Of a stretch of DNA of 64,000 bases, positions 1 through 11,455 are shown piece after piece (position 1 is the stretch's first letter; each line of letters starts with the position of its first letter). The translations under genes were made by a program, and so were the position numbers. The notes beneath the pieces were generated by a model that made no database searches, was not told where the DNA came from, and saw nothing but the letters and a program-made list of their open reading frames with translations. The stretch lies in the NCBI GenBank assembly GCA_028023455.1, contig JAQFVV010012668.1, forward strand, positions 868,001 through 932,000. The letters run 5' to 3'. The stretch is from Epiperipatus broadwayi. Its lineage: Eukaryota; Onychophora; Udeonychophora; Euonychophora; Peripatidae.

Positions 1-1399
1 TTACATATTTATAATATTGTATTGGAAATATAAAATTTATATATTATCCTAACATAAATACCACATATAATGTAAACATAAAAAGATGTATGTTTAAGAT
101 ATTAAATATTTCACTTGTAGCATCTACATAATACTAATTATGCTTGCAATAAAAACAGAAAAAACCAATAAAATATTAATGAATTCTATTAGTTATTAAT
201 TTCATTATTTAACATTGTTTTATTATTCAGTGTGTTTTTAAAAGAATAGGTTTGATTTACTAACTTTATGCTATAATAATAATACATTCCTTCCTCTAGC
301 ATTTTGTTGTCATAGCAACCATTCTAACATTCTCTAGATTAATGCATAACTTTTAAAACTATCTAAAAAATTTTTATTTTTATTTGTATACATGATTATA
401 TCATAAATAAAATTAAACTCAATTTCAGTCAGTACACTATATTGTAGCTATGTATACCACATCATATATTTAATGTAAATATTAAATAGAAAACTAATAA
501 TTAACAGAACCCTCAGTCGGTAAAGGGTTAAATTATAAAATGCTAATTAATAGCAAAACTCGTATATTAAGAATGTATATTGTATTGGGAAAAAAAATGT
601 TTTTATGAAACTTCTGGATGCACAATTAAATATTACCATAATAAATATTACTGATTCATTTATGTCTATTCCTTTGAAATGGCTTTCTGTCCTTTCACAC
701 ATTGTTTTAACTGATGTCAAAACAAGTTGCCTATTTAATGAAAAACTATTAAGTAGATTAGACTTATTGCTATAGTTTCTTCACCAAAAGCACATCTCAA
801 ATAAAGATCCTCTCTTTCTGGATATTCAACCAAAAAACTGTCAATCAACTTAAAAAAATTATGATATAAAATTAAATTCTGATATGATTCCAAATAAATT
901 TCTTTTTCCAGATCTATGATCAATGTGTTTATCTGTTCAGAAATGGATTTTGAAAATATTTGATTTCTATAGTTGTGGGTAAATACAAGCCATTAAGCAC
1001 AATGTTAATGACTTTCAAATCTAAGAATACTGGGGCGGAATCTCTACACATTCCTTTATGTTTATTAATAATTAATTGCATAAAAAAGAAAAAAAAATCC
1101 TGTACACTAAACAAACAAATACTATTTTTTTTTTGCTTAAAAATAAAAAATAAATTAATTTAAAAAGAAAATTATTTTAAAAATTAAAAATAAGAAAGAT
1201 ATTTTATAAAATCCATTCCCATATTTATGATAATTTCATCAAATATTTCTTTTCATGAAATATTTTATTACCATTATTTATACATACATTACATTTTTTA
1301 ACTGATTAATTAAATTTTTGGTTATTGTATTTTTATTCATCGATAGTTTATAACAATTATTAGATGAAAAAAGTGGGCATTTAAAATAAAAGTATAATT
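1..1399. other. Anonymous AT-rich DNA
   Basis: I see no gene or recognisable repeat here. The short open frames are low-complexity translations of AT-rich DNA, with poly-A/T runs near 1080-1180 and no coding-like composition. Confidence 0.5.
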
Positions 1400-1511
1400 C
1401 ATTTTAGAATTTGAAATTTATTTATAGAAACATACATACAACACCTAAATAAAAAAAAGTGTTTAAGTGTTATATGTATGTTTCTATAAATTTATTTCAA
1501 ATTCTAAAATG
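1400..1511. repeat. Snap-back inverted repeat at the LINE 5' end
   Basis: Arms of about 40 bp (about 1400-1438 and 1471-1511) are near-perfect reverse complements around a loop of about 30 bp. The right arm runs directly into the start of the endonuclease reading frame at about 1509. The left arm is therefore an inverted copy of the sequence just upstream of the LINE coding start. This fits a snap-back or inverted 5' end formed during cDNA synthesis. A chance AT-rich palindrome is less likely because the arms are not simple sequence. Confidence 0.7.
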
Positions 1512-4190
1512 ACGACTTTTTATTTAAGTACTTACAACTGCAGATCACTTTCAAGTGAAGAAAGATTGCAAGAACTGGAAGAAGTATCTTATATTAAATG
1601 GGCCATTATCGGATTTTGTGAAATTAGAAGAAAAGGTGAAGAGACAATCGAGTGAAAATGTACTCTACTACAAAGGCATAAATATTGGAAGTACAAGTGG
1701 AGTAGGATTCATTATAAATGAAAAACGGAAGAACAACATTATGGAGATTGGCGGTATATCAGACAGAATGGCAAGATTAGTTATTAAACTTAGTAGCAGA
1801 TACCAAATGCAGATAATTAAGGTTTATGCCCCAATAAGTTCTCATAGTGATGAAGTAGTAGAAGATTTTTATATGGATGTACAAAAGACTTTTGATCAAA
1901 CTAAAAACATTATAAAATTGTTAAATGAAAGATGAAAGTACTGTAGGTAAAATTAGTTATGGTAAAAGAAATGAGAGAGAACATGGACTTGTGGAGTTTG
2001 CAGAAAAAGACAAACTTAATATTATAAATTCTTTTTTTAAAAAAAAATGTTAAAAAGATATGGACAGGGAAGCATCCAAATGAAGATACAGCATAATTGG
2101 ATTATAGTTTGACTAACAAAAAATACATATTTCAAGACTGTAATGTTCTTAATAATTCAACATAGGAAGTGATCATCGATTAATAAGAAGATTTAAGATA
2201 CATGTTAATGCAAAATGAGAGAGACAAAAATTATTAAGAAAACAATATTTACAATTGATATTCCTATATAAACATTCTAATGAATTTAAATTAGAACTTT
2301 AAAATCATTTTCAAATATTAACAGATTTTGAAATTTGAACAAAATCAACAGGAGGAGCACTTGTAAAAACTGTAACAAAAATAGCTGGTAGAAAAAAGTA
2401 ACAATTGACCAATAAGATTTCTACTGAGACTAGAAAATTTATGAAGAAAAAGAGAAATATGAAGCTATATAAAAATGATGCATTAAGAAGAATTGAATAT
2501 CTCAAATTTTGTAAAATCATGTGAGAAAGAGTTGATAATGATATAAGTATAATTGTGCACTAGCAAGGAAGGTTGTAGAAAAAAATAAAAATCTCAAAAG
2601 TGTAAAACAACATTTTGATATTGGTAGGAAACTTATATCTGCAATAAGAAAAAAATGATGACACTATTACTAAAAAGAGAGATGACATCATTAAATGGGT
2701 AGAAGAGTTCTATCAAGAATTACATAATAATAAAGAACATGTATCTCCTACATCTATTGTATCTTCTGAATTGGCCAGGATTTTAAATAAAAAAGCGAGA
2801 CATGCAATTAAATTTATGAAGAAGGGAAAAGCTCCAGATAATGATGGAATTATAATTGATATAAAAAACAGGTGAAAAAATAATTTTTTTTTGTCAAAGT
2901 TATATACCAAATGACTAAATAATAAAAATGTAACTGATGATTGGAAGAATGCAGTATTAATATTAATATTTAAAAATCTATCAGTCTATTATCAGTTTTA
3001 TACACAATTTTTACCAAGATAATTACAACTCATCTACAGAGAATATTGGATTTCAACTAACCAAAAGAAGTTGGATTTAAAAGTGGTTTTAGTATAGTAT
3101 ATCATATACGAATAATGAGAGAAGTTCTAGAAAGGGCTAATAAATATGATTTGCCATTATGCTTTGGATTTGTACATTATGAAGAGGCATTTAATTCTAT
3201 AAGCATTTCTGCAGTGATTAAAGCATTGGATCATCAAGATATAGACCCAGGACATTGTCATAATCTAAAAAAATATTTATAAAAATGCATTATCAACAAT
3301 TAAATTACATAATGATATTAGGAAGGTTAACATTGTGAAGAGTGTAAGACAGGATGACTCCATATCTCCAAAACTTTTTACAGTAGTACTGCAAGAAATA
3401 TTTTGTAGATTAAAATGGGAAGCTAAAGGAGTAAAAGTAAATAGAGATTATTTAAGTCATTTAGATTTTGCAGAAGATGTAGTTATCTTTACAAATAATG
3501 CTTTAAAGCTTCAGGAATTGTAGCAAGACTTATCAGATGAAAGTAAGAAAATAGGGCTAAAGGTAAATGTTAAAAAGACTAAAGTAATGTCCAATGTATT
3601 TTCTCAAAAGATGAAAATAGATTGATTACAATGAGTTAAAAGAAGTTAACAACTACAAAAACCTTGATCAGATTATTACTACAGTTGAAAACATAATGGA
3701 TAAAATTAATCATAGAATTTAACTTGGTTGGAGTACTTTGGTTAGAAATAACTTAATATTAAAAGAAAATATGCCTATGTGTTGAAAAGGAAGATATTTA
3801 ATAAATGTGTTTTACCAATTTTTACTTATGGATCTGAGACTTGAGAACTTAATAGAAGAGTAATACCACTCAAAGAGGTATAGAGAGATGCATATTAGAA
3901 GGAACAAGAAGAGATCAAAAATGCAATATATGGATAGGAGAACAAACAAGTGGAATTGGGATGGACATATTGTTAGAAGAGATTATGATAAATGGACAAT
4001 TGACATCTTAAAATGGATTCAAAGAGATTGTAAAAAAACATAGAAAGAGATCATATATGAGATGGATGGATGAAACAATTGTGCAAAGGTGATGTGGAGA
4101 AAAGAAACTAGAGATCAGAGAAGATGGATTGAAGTTGGACAGATCTTCATCCTGCAGTGGATTGATAATGGTTGACAATGATGATGACAT
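1509..4190 (+). mobile_element. Degenerate RTE-like LINE (endonuclease plus RT), inactive
   Basis: This is a non-LTR retrotransposon remnant. The 5' part reads as an APE-type endonuclease: an opening LSTYNCRSLSSEERLQELEE, then a GFCEIRRKGEE stretch carrying the catalytic-Glu region, and a GSDHR motif at about 2165-2180. The RT part follows: a fingers-region GKAPDNDG at about 2826, motif A altered to YEEAFNSI (usual FDYEKAFDSI-type) at about 3178, a VRQDDSISPKLF stretch at about 3343, and motif C altered from FADD to FAED at about 3468-3480. The C-terminal tail has W-GHI-RRD near 3955-3985 and ends in ILQWIDNG at about 4155, followed by a GATGATGA-type 3' tail. Many frameshifts and stops break the frame, so it cannot encode a working protein. 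The relationship to RTE-like elements is by motif style, not by a search. Confidence 0.85.
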
Positions 4191-4682
4191 ATAACACGTA
4201 TTCTGTCCACTCTATGGTATATATATATATATATCAATTCCTGATTAATCATCTTGAATAATTATCCCAAGAAAAATAACTTTCTAATCGATCAAAAAAG
4301 TATATGGATTGATTCATCATTAAGAAAAATGGGATAAAGGAAGGTGAAGGATGTGCTTCGATTAATACATATAAGATCTTGAGCAATTCTACAGACATTA
4401 CCGTATCTTATAAATCTTTTTTTTTTTAAAATAACTGCTTGAAGTAATATTTAAATTATATTTTCCAAGTGAATATTTTACTGTTGTATTTTATATTTAA
4501 ATTACTCCACTTAATTCAAACACTTTTCTCAATATAAATGTTTTCTAATATCAACATTAACTTCATACTGCAACACTCAACAAGATTCTAAATAATATCC
4601 TATATAACTTTCTCAGCTTATTTTCACAACATTAGTGCAGTAATTTATTCTTTGTACTCTATTCCAGAATCATCTATATTAA

Positions 4683-5054
4683 GTTTGAGTAATCATTAGC
4701 TACAAGATGATAGTGCCAAATCCAAATTTCCTGAGTAATTTGTGATTATTGGTGATCGTTAATATCAATAATTGAAAGCAGAATGCAATTGTAAATATAG
4801 GCTGATTAGCTAAAATAATTTTGAGTTTATTTGGAAATTCATTAGATATATTAACAATCTCCCATGTCGTTTGAGTAATCATTAGCTACAAGATGATAGT
4901 GCCAAATCCAAATTTCCTGAGTAATTTGTGATTATTGGTGATCGTTAATATCAATAATTGAAAGCAGAATGCAATTGTAAATATAGGCTGATTAGCTAAA
5001 ATAATTTTGAGTTTATTTGGAAATTCATTAGATATATTAACAATCTCCCATGTC
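4683..5054. repeat. Exact tandem duplication, 2 x 186 bp
   Basis: Positions 4683-4868 and 4869-5054 appear identical by eye over the full 186 bp unit, without spacer. Neighbouring repeats in the window are far more diverged, so this is either a very recent duplication or an assembly artefact. The unit has no coding potential that I recognise. Confidence 0.92.
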
Positions 5055-5814
5055 TATTGCATAAGTGAATTTAGAGTATGGTCATGTAAGTTGATGCATT
5101 AACTAGTAATCCCCAACGCTTAAAAAAAACAGTTTTCTTTCCATCTACAGCCTATTTTTTATTATATAAAATAGTACAAATCAATTGTTACATTTTTATT
5201 TACCATTGTCAAACTCACTTCACTCACAACTTTGACACCATCCACCTCAGATAAATACAATAATGATTATTACTAATCATTTTCCAAACTAGAGGTTATC
5301 TCTAGGACAGATATAAACTTTAAACCTCAGTTAAAGATTAATATATCTGATTTTTTAATTTTAAACATTCATACACATGGAGTTATTCGCCTTTGTTCCT
5401 TACTTCTATTTTTATATAAGTAATTTATAGAATAATTTCATTTCTTTTTTTTTCATTAATAAAACTTTTAATTTCAAAACTCCAATTTTGGTTATTGCAA
5501 AAATAAAAATTTAAATCTTCAGGTAAAAAATTTATTCTTGATTATTAATTAATTTATTAGTTTTTGAACTATGATATTACTCAATCATCATTCATATTTA
5601 AATTAAATAACTGTATCTAATTAAAGTGAAGAATTCTATGCAAAGTAAAATTAAATTATTTACATTAATTATTATTAAAATTCAGCATCAATTTGTTTTA
5701 AATATCTAGAGATTCAATAAAAAAATTACAGACAATAAAAGAATCAATTTTATTATAATACAGTAGATTAAAAAACGTTATTTAAATAAATCAAAATTGA
5801 TAAGAATATATATA
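5055..5814. other. Anonymous AT-rich DNA
   Basis: No gene or repeat recognised; it holds only AT-rich sequence with homopolymer runs. Confidence 0.4.
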
Positions 5815-5854
5815 TTTTCAAGTTCCCTACATCTATGCACTCCCTCTTATACAA

Positions 5855-5940
5855 CCGATACACATGACCACATATATGTAAAAAAGATAAAACATCTTCA
5901 ATCTTATGTATTTCATGCTGAACCAGCACTCATCAGTTCT
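5855..5940 (-). ncRNA. Hammerhead-ribozyme-like motif (partial)
   Basis: On the minus strand there is CTGATGA (plus 5930-5936), then a 6 bp helix with a 3-base loop (5915-5929), then GAAA (5911-5914). This is the order of the hammerhead core and stem II. The closing G-U pair of stem II would be G-C if a CpG had decayed to TpG. The GAAA strand can pair over 7 bp with a segment ending in UC at 5857-5864, which would be stem III and the cleavage site. Stem I does not form between the sequences that should flank the core, so the molecule is probably dead or only resembles a hammerhead. The surroundings (about 5815-6130) look like a dispersed non-coding repeat. Confidence 0.35.
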
Positions 5941-6969
5941 TCCAGATCACCATCTCTCACACATATGTACAATTAGTGCTCAGTTTATATTAAGATAGCA
6001 AATCATCTTTAATAGACAAGCTTCAATCTTCTCCATCCTCCAAGTTTTCCACCATCCATATCATTGAAAATCTGATGATGGAACATGCAAAGCCTTTATT
6101 TAGTTTCCTTCCTAAGTAGTAGAGGATTGGTTGTAAAACAACAATAATACATGTGAAACAAATATCTTAGTAGTTAAGTAAAATCTGATTGATTTAATGC
6201 TAAAAGATAAAACATAAGATCAAAAATAAGAATGAAAAAATGAATGAAAAGAAGTAAAGGTTGAAAAGGATGAATGATCATTTAATAATAAGGGATATTG
6301 ATTCAATTAATTATTTCAATATCATATCAAATTATATTAAAAATTATAATAATATAAGCCAAATTTTTATATGTAAATTTTATGAATAAAGTTTAGGCAG
6401 ATTTACATTATGAAAGGTAATAAAGTATTGTATCTTTATGTAAATATTGCAAAAGGTAATGTATTACATCATTAGATGAAAAAGGATTAAAAACTTGAAC
6501 CCATAAGAAGAACTCATGGAAAGTAAAATTAATTATCAAGACAAAAGAAAGTATGTATGTTGATAATAGTAAATTTCAAAAGAAGTAGCTTTATTCAATT
6601 TATTTATTTTTCAGTGTAAATAATTGTAAATACATTTCAATTAGTTCATATATATTTTAGAGTTTAACTATGTAATTTAATATTTGATAAGTTGTTATCT
6701 ATTGTTACTATTATTAAAATAAACAGTTATTTTAATATAAACCTTAGACTGATAGCTTTATTTATACTCAGAATTATTTTTATCACAAAGTCATATCAAA
6801 GCACACAAATCATATATAAAATGATTACAATCAAATAAATAATTATTGGATTATTTATACATAATATGTAGTAAAGAAGGAGAATTTGATAAATTAATGA
6901 TTCATCATTACTTGAAATTATAATTATTTAAGAAGTGCTATTTAATAATATTATCTAAATGGAGCATTT

Positions 6970-7275
6970 ACTGAAAGTTAACAAACAGGTGTTACTGACC
7001 TCATTGAAAATATTAAAAGATTGAAGTGGAGTTGGGCTGGACATATTGCTAGAAGAGATGATAATAGATGGGCAATTGAAATTTTAAACTGGATTCCAAG
7101 AGATTGTAAAAGACCCAGAAAGAGACCACATGTGAGATGGATGGATGAAATAAGAAAGTGTGCAGGGGTGATGTGGAGAAGAGAAGCTAAAGATCGGAGA
7201 AGATGGATTAAATTTGGAGAGACCTTCATCCTGCAGTGGATTGATAATGGTTCATAATGATGATGATGATAATAC
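6970..7275 (+). mobile_element. 5'-truncated RTE-like LINE, 3' end only
   Basis: An 83-codon stretch carries the C-terminal tail of an RTE-like polyprotein: LKWSWAGHIARRDD, then PRDCKRPRKRP-RWMDEI, and finally FILQWIDNG before the stop. It is followed by a GATGATGATGATAAT-type tail. It is the same family as the 1.5-4.2 kb element, whose final residues match, but it is better preserved: the last 78 codons are open. Everything upstream of about 6970 is missing, as expected from 5' truncation during target-primed reverse transcription. It is not functional. Confidence 0.85.
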
Positions 7276-8030
7276 TTTAAAGAGTCATATTATTATCATT
7301 ATTTAAAATATGTAAAATCTATTTTTAGAATTTTAAAATACTATATTATATCAAAAAATGTTCTTGATAGAATATATTACAAGGCTCATATTTTAAAAGA
7401 TGTAATTAAAAAGAGTAAAATTGCTAATCAAATTAAAGTAGTGAAGTAACTGAATAAGGAGGATGTTATAGCTGTACTGTAAAACTTTTGATTATAGTAA
7501 ATTATTATTCTTTATTTATAATTTTATAAGATTGTAAAATTATTGTTATTATTTTTTTTATTTTTAAAATATTTTTCTTTTATAATTAAAAGAAAACATT
7601 TTGCTAGGAACATTGTGTATTTTAATGGTCTGTAATTAAAGAGCATTGATCATTCAATATTTTAGAAGGGGACAAATTCAAGTTGGATATTATGTACTGT
7701 TTCTACATCAATGACTTAAATGTTATGTTAATATCTTTTTTCTACGTATATCTCTATCACTTCAGTTAGTATATTGCATTTGCATTGTGAATAATTTTTT
7801 TAAAAACATGATATATATTTTTAAAAAATGTTTAATATCATAAAGAAAATTTAAGCAGCAAATATTTTATTCCAAAGGACAATTTTGTCTTTTGTGACGT
7901 ACTAAGAAGTGAATTTATTTAACTGTATTATAAAAGTTATAAAATGCTTATATTTTACTATGTAAATTAACATACATATATATATGTGTCTATTTGTGTG
8001 TCAAAAGTAACATACCAAGGATTATTACCA
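7276..8030. other. Anonymous AT-rich DNA
   Basis: Nothing recognisable. Confidence 0.4.
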
Positions 8031-8039
8031 AATGAATTA

Positions 8040-8240
8040 TGGTTGGGATTTATTCATATAACAGCCGGAGAAGAAGTGGAAGTTGCAGTCTTACCATATC
8101 TGCGCTACAGGGTGCCACCAGTCCATTTGAACCTGGAAAATTTATAGAGTAGACAGATACGTGCTGTTAAGATCCAATTTATATATATATATATTTATTC
8201 CGACCATCAGCCCAATGCCACTAGCTCAGTGAGACACAGA
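8040..8240. other. Less AT-rich island, unassigned
   Basis: Two short patches (about 8050-8165 and 8200-8235) are visibly richer in G+C than their surroundings. One plus-strand frame reads TAGEEVEVAVLPYLRYRVPP before a stop. I cannot assign it; it could be a repeat fragment or part of an exon. Confidence 0.25.
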
Positions 8241-8949
8241 GATTTACAAAATATAAATTGTTAAAATATCTTTTCAATATTAACAAAAATAAAATAGGCC
8301 ACTGCCAGTAATTAACACACAAACATTTTTATTAATGCACATATGAATAAAATTGAGGAATAAAATTTCTTTACATTTTAATATTAATTTTTAAATTTAA
8401 ATTATTATTTTAAACTATTTGCACAGATGGACATTTTAATAAATTTTGCTTTAGAATGTTGAGCATAGATAGGCTACATAGATTGCTCAGTCAAAAACAT
8501 TTCAAAATAAACATAAACGATCAAAATATAAAGTCATTGCAGAGGTAAATTTAAAGAAACCCAATGGCATTCATCATAAGATGCCACATTGACACCAATA
8601 ACTTAAAAGACATTCGAATAAATACATTTTTATATACTCAATGTGAGGTATCATATTTATCGAATATCTATATATTCTAATCAAATATGAAAATAAAAAA
8701 CATAATTAAACATTAATGAATCTATGCTGCCATCTATACCCAACTTAAATTTAATGCATTTAAATAATTTAATCAATAAATAAAAAAAATAGAAATGATT
8801 AAGTTAGCAAACTCAAAAGTATAAAAATTAAATATTAATAATTGATTTGAAAAGTCAGATTAAAGTTCATTTTAAAAGATTTAGGTTTAGCTTGTCAAAT
8901 CTTGAAAGTTCTTAATTATTTTTTTTTTAAATTTTTTCAGTTATATATC

Positions 8950-9330
8950 TTACAGTAGAAGAGTCCTGGTTCCTGGTGTCAATTCCCATGAAGTCTTTAT
9001 TTGAAGACCGGTCTATCTGAAGGTGGCCTTAGCTGGTTCAATCCTGGTATTATTTTAATCGGGACTGCAACAGTGCCATTCATAATTCAACAGTCATTTC
9101 ATTTGAAATAAGTGAGAAAGAGCGACAAGTGCATCTTATTGCCCTTCTCACAAAATCAAGCTGGGACTGTCCTTAATTTCAATATTTTCTTTTATACACA
9201 TCGTCCGGATTCACTGAACAATCAATCATTTTCATTAGGGTCCGAGCATTTGTTTCTGCTTCTATTGGACATCTAATTTCTTTTTGTTCTCTTATCTATA
9301 TCTTTCATCTGACTTTTTTATATAAGAGCC
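8950..9330. other. Less AT-rich island, unassigned
   Basis: About 380 bp of mixed composition stands out from AT-rich flanks. No frame stays open for long and no motif is recognised. It could be a non-coding exon or an old repeat. Confidence 0.25.
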
Positions 9331-9959
9331 CCAAGGGATAGTTTGCTTTTTGATAATTAATAACACAATCATTTCCATTTTGAGATTTCAGGAATTAATT
9401 AATAGCTGTTTCTAATTTTACTTACATTACTTTTTACTAAAATATTTTAGATTTAGATCTTTTATTACGTTCAAATACTTTTTTTTTTTTTTTAAAAAAA
9501 AAATACTTTTAAAGTTTTGCATCTGTGCGAATATATATATACGTTTAACAACTCTTTAATTTTTTTAGCTTTTAGTTTTTATTTACGAACTTAAGTTTTT
9601 ATTTTAATCTTAAGTTAATGTAACGGCATAATACCGTTACAATTGATTTGATCAATTTAAAGAAAGATAAAATAATATTAGTTACTCGGTGACAACTAAA
9701 ATATAAATATTGCTATTAAAAGAAAACAAAACTCATGGGATTATTGAATCTCTAAAAAACATAACTATTTCGTGACTTTTTTTTTGCATAAATTTAATAA
9801 TAATAAAAAAACTTAAAGATTATTTAAACTCTTTGAGTATAAATATTAATTAATATATTATTCCATTTGGTAAAACAGATTGGATGCTTTATTTACATAA
9901 TTATTATTTGTATTATTATTGCTGTTTTAAAAGTTATTTAATATATATATAATTAACCA

Positions 9960-11455
9960 TAAATAAATCTTACTAATTCTAAGATAAAGATTTAAATAAT
10001 TATAATTCAATAAATAGTGATGTTACACTATTCCAGAAAGATTATAAAATGTATTCTTTAAAAAATTTAGTTTTGTTCTGCTTTCAACCAGGTCAGTCAT
10101 ATTCATAGAATTTATAAAATAAATAAGATTATAGATTTAAATATGGCATTTGCATGATAATGTAATGCATGTGTCTTTGTTGTTTAATCATGTTGATGTT
10201 ATTTGCAATAAACTATGCCTCTTTATAATTTTTTTTCGAACATTGCACTCAGCACAAATGAACTAAATACTAAATGTATCAAAATTGTGGCCTGACTCTA
10301 ACTCATGTTCTAAAAAATATAGATTTAATCATTTGGGGTCAATTTTAGCTCATTTGTACATATATTTATGCAGGCAAAACTCTCCATACAGTAGTGCCAC
10401 CATGAGTAATCAATGGATGCCAGAAGGCTTGTGCATAAAATCCCCATCTAGTGCCTTCTGGCATCCATTGATTATTCTGGTTGGCACAGGGTGGCACTAT
10501 TGTATGGTTTTGCCTGTTTAATAACAGTTATGTGCTAGCATAAGAGATGGTGATCATGTGATGTTTAGTTATTTGTGCAGTGCTAATCTTAGAGCAACTG
10601 TTGGCATAAGACTCATCATAATAGGTTGATGATTTATTGTGTTAATTTTAAAAATTGTTTAGAGAGATTGATGTGAAAGTAATTTGTCTTTGGTGTTGTT
10701 CTAAAAGTAATATTAAATTAATTTGAGCAGATTGTTTTAATCTTTTCAGATGGACCCAGTATAAAAGGAAGACTAATCAATGCATTAAGGTTGTTGTTAT
10801 TTATGTGTCAAGTATTTAAAGAGGAATAATATTTTTAAGTGCATTATTTAATATATTATGATCATACCCTGAATTGCCTAGACCTTTTATATAGTTTTAA
10901 ATGTTATCTATTCTGTCTGATTCAACCTTGTATAATTTATAGTTGCTATAAAAAAACATTTGAAGCCAGCTAATTTGTATGAAATACATAAATGAAAGTG
11001 AATTATACAATCTTGAGAGGTTTTATGATCATTTTATAATTTATTATGCATTTGAAGGTTGGATATACATGTCTAAGAACTTTATACCATTTGATGCATC
11101 TTCATTTTTTATTGTCCATGCTAAAAAAGAAGATTGGCTCAGTTCATCCCATATATCAACAATGTTTTTTTCTTTATCAGATAAGAACATTGTCTACATA
11201 GCATATATATAAAGATGATATTGCTATAGCAAACTTTTTTGGGATAACTGCCAATTCAAATTTGTTCAAAACTACATTACAAATTCTTCCATTTAAGGGT
11301 AACCCCATATACCAGCTGTGTTCCATTGTATAAAAACCCTCTAATGAAAAGGCCATGATATCCCTATCCATCCATTTAAGAGAATCAATAATAAAATTGC
11401 TTTTGTGCATATTAAGATTTAATTCAACAAAAATGTGATGAATTATGGCAATAGG
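9960..11455 (-). mobile_element. Penelope-like element, minus-strand copy (family 1)
   Basis: Read on the minus strand from about 11455 downward, this encodes the middle and end of a Penelope-type RT. Before the catalytic site it reads FSLEGFYTMEHSWYMGLPLN, then NKFELAV, then SSLYICYVDN, where the usual YVDD has become YVDN (about 11185-11210). The frame then breaks. The remaining RT thumb, linker and 3' region are followed by DNA identity to the plus-strand copy at 11455-12600, not by an open frame. The copy is interrupted near 10371-10562 by a palindromic MITE. It lies head to head with the other copy, forming a large imperfect palindrome with a central part of about 210 bp present only here. 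It is inactive. Confidence 0.8.
10371..10562 (-). mobile_element. Palindromic MITE-like insertion, short version
   Basis: Positions 10371-10516 start with CAGGCAAAACTCTCC and end with a matching TTTTGCCTG. The two halves fold back on each other with a short central part. The adjoining 10517-10562 segment is the reverse complement of 49040-49095, beside the longer copy at 49.1 kb, so this copy sits in reverse orientation. It breaks the minus-strand PLE copy at a point where the other PLE copy is continuous, so it inserted after the PLE was already in place. Confidence 0.8.
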
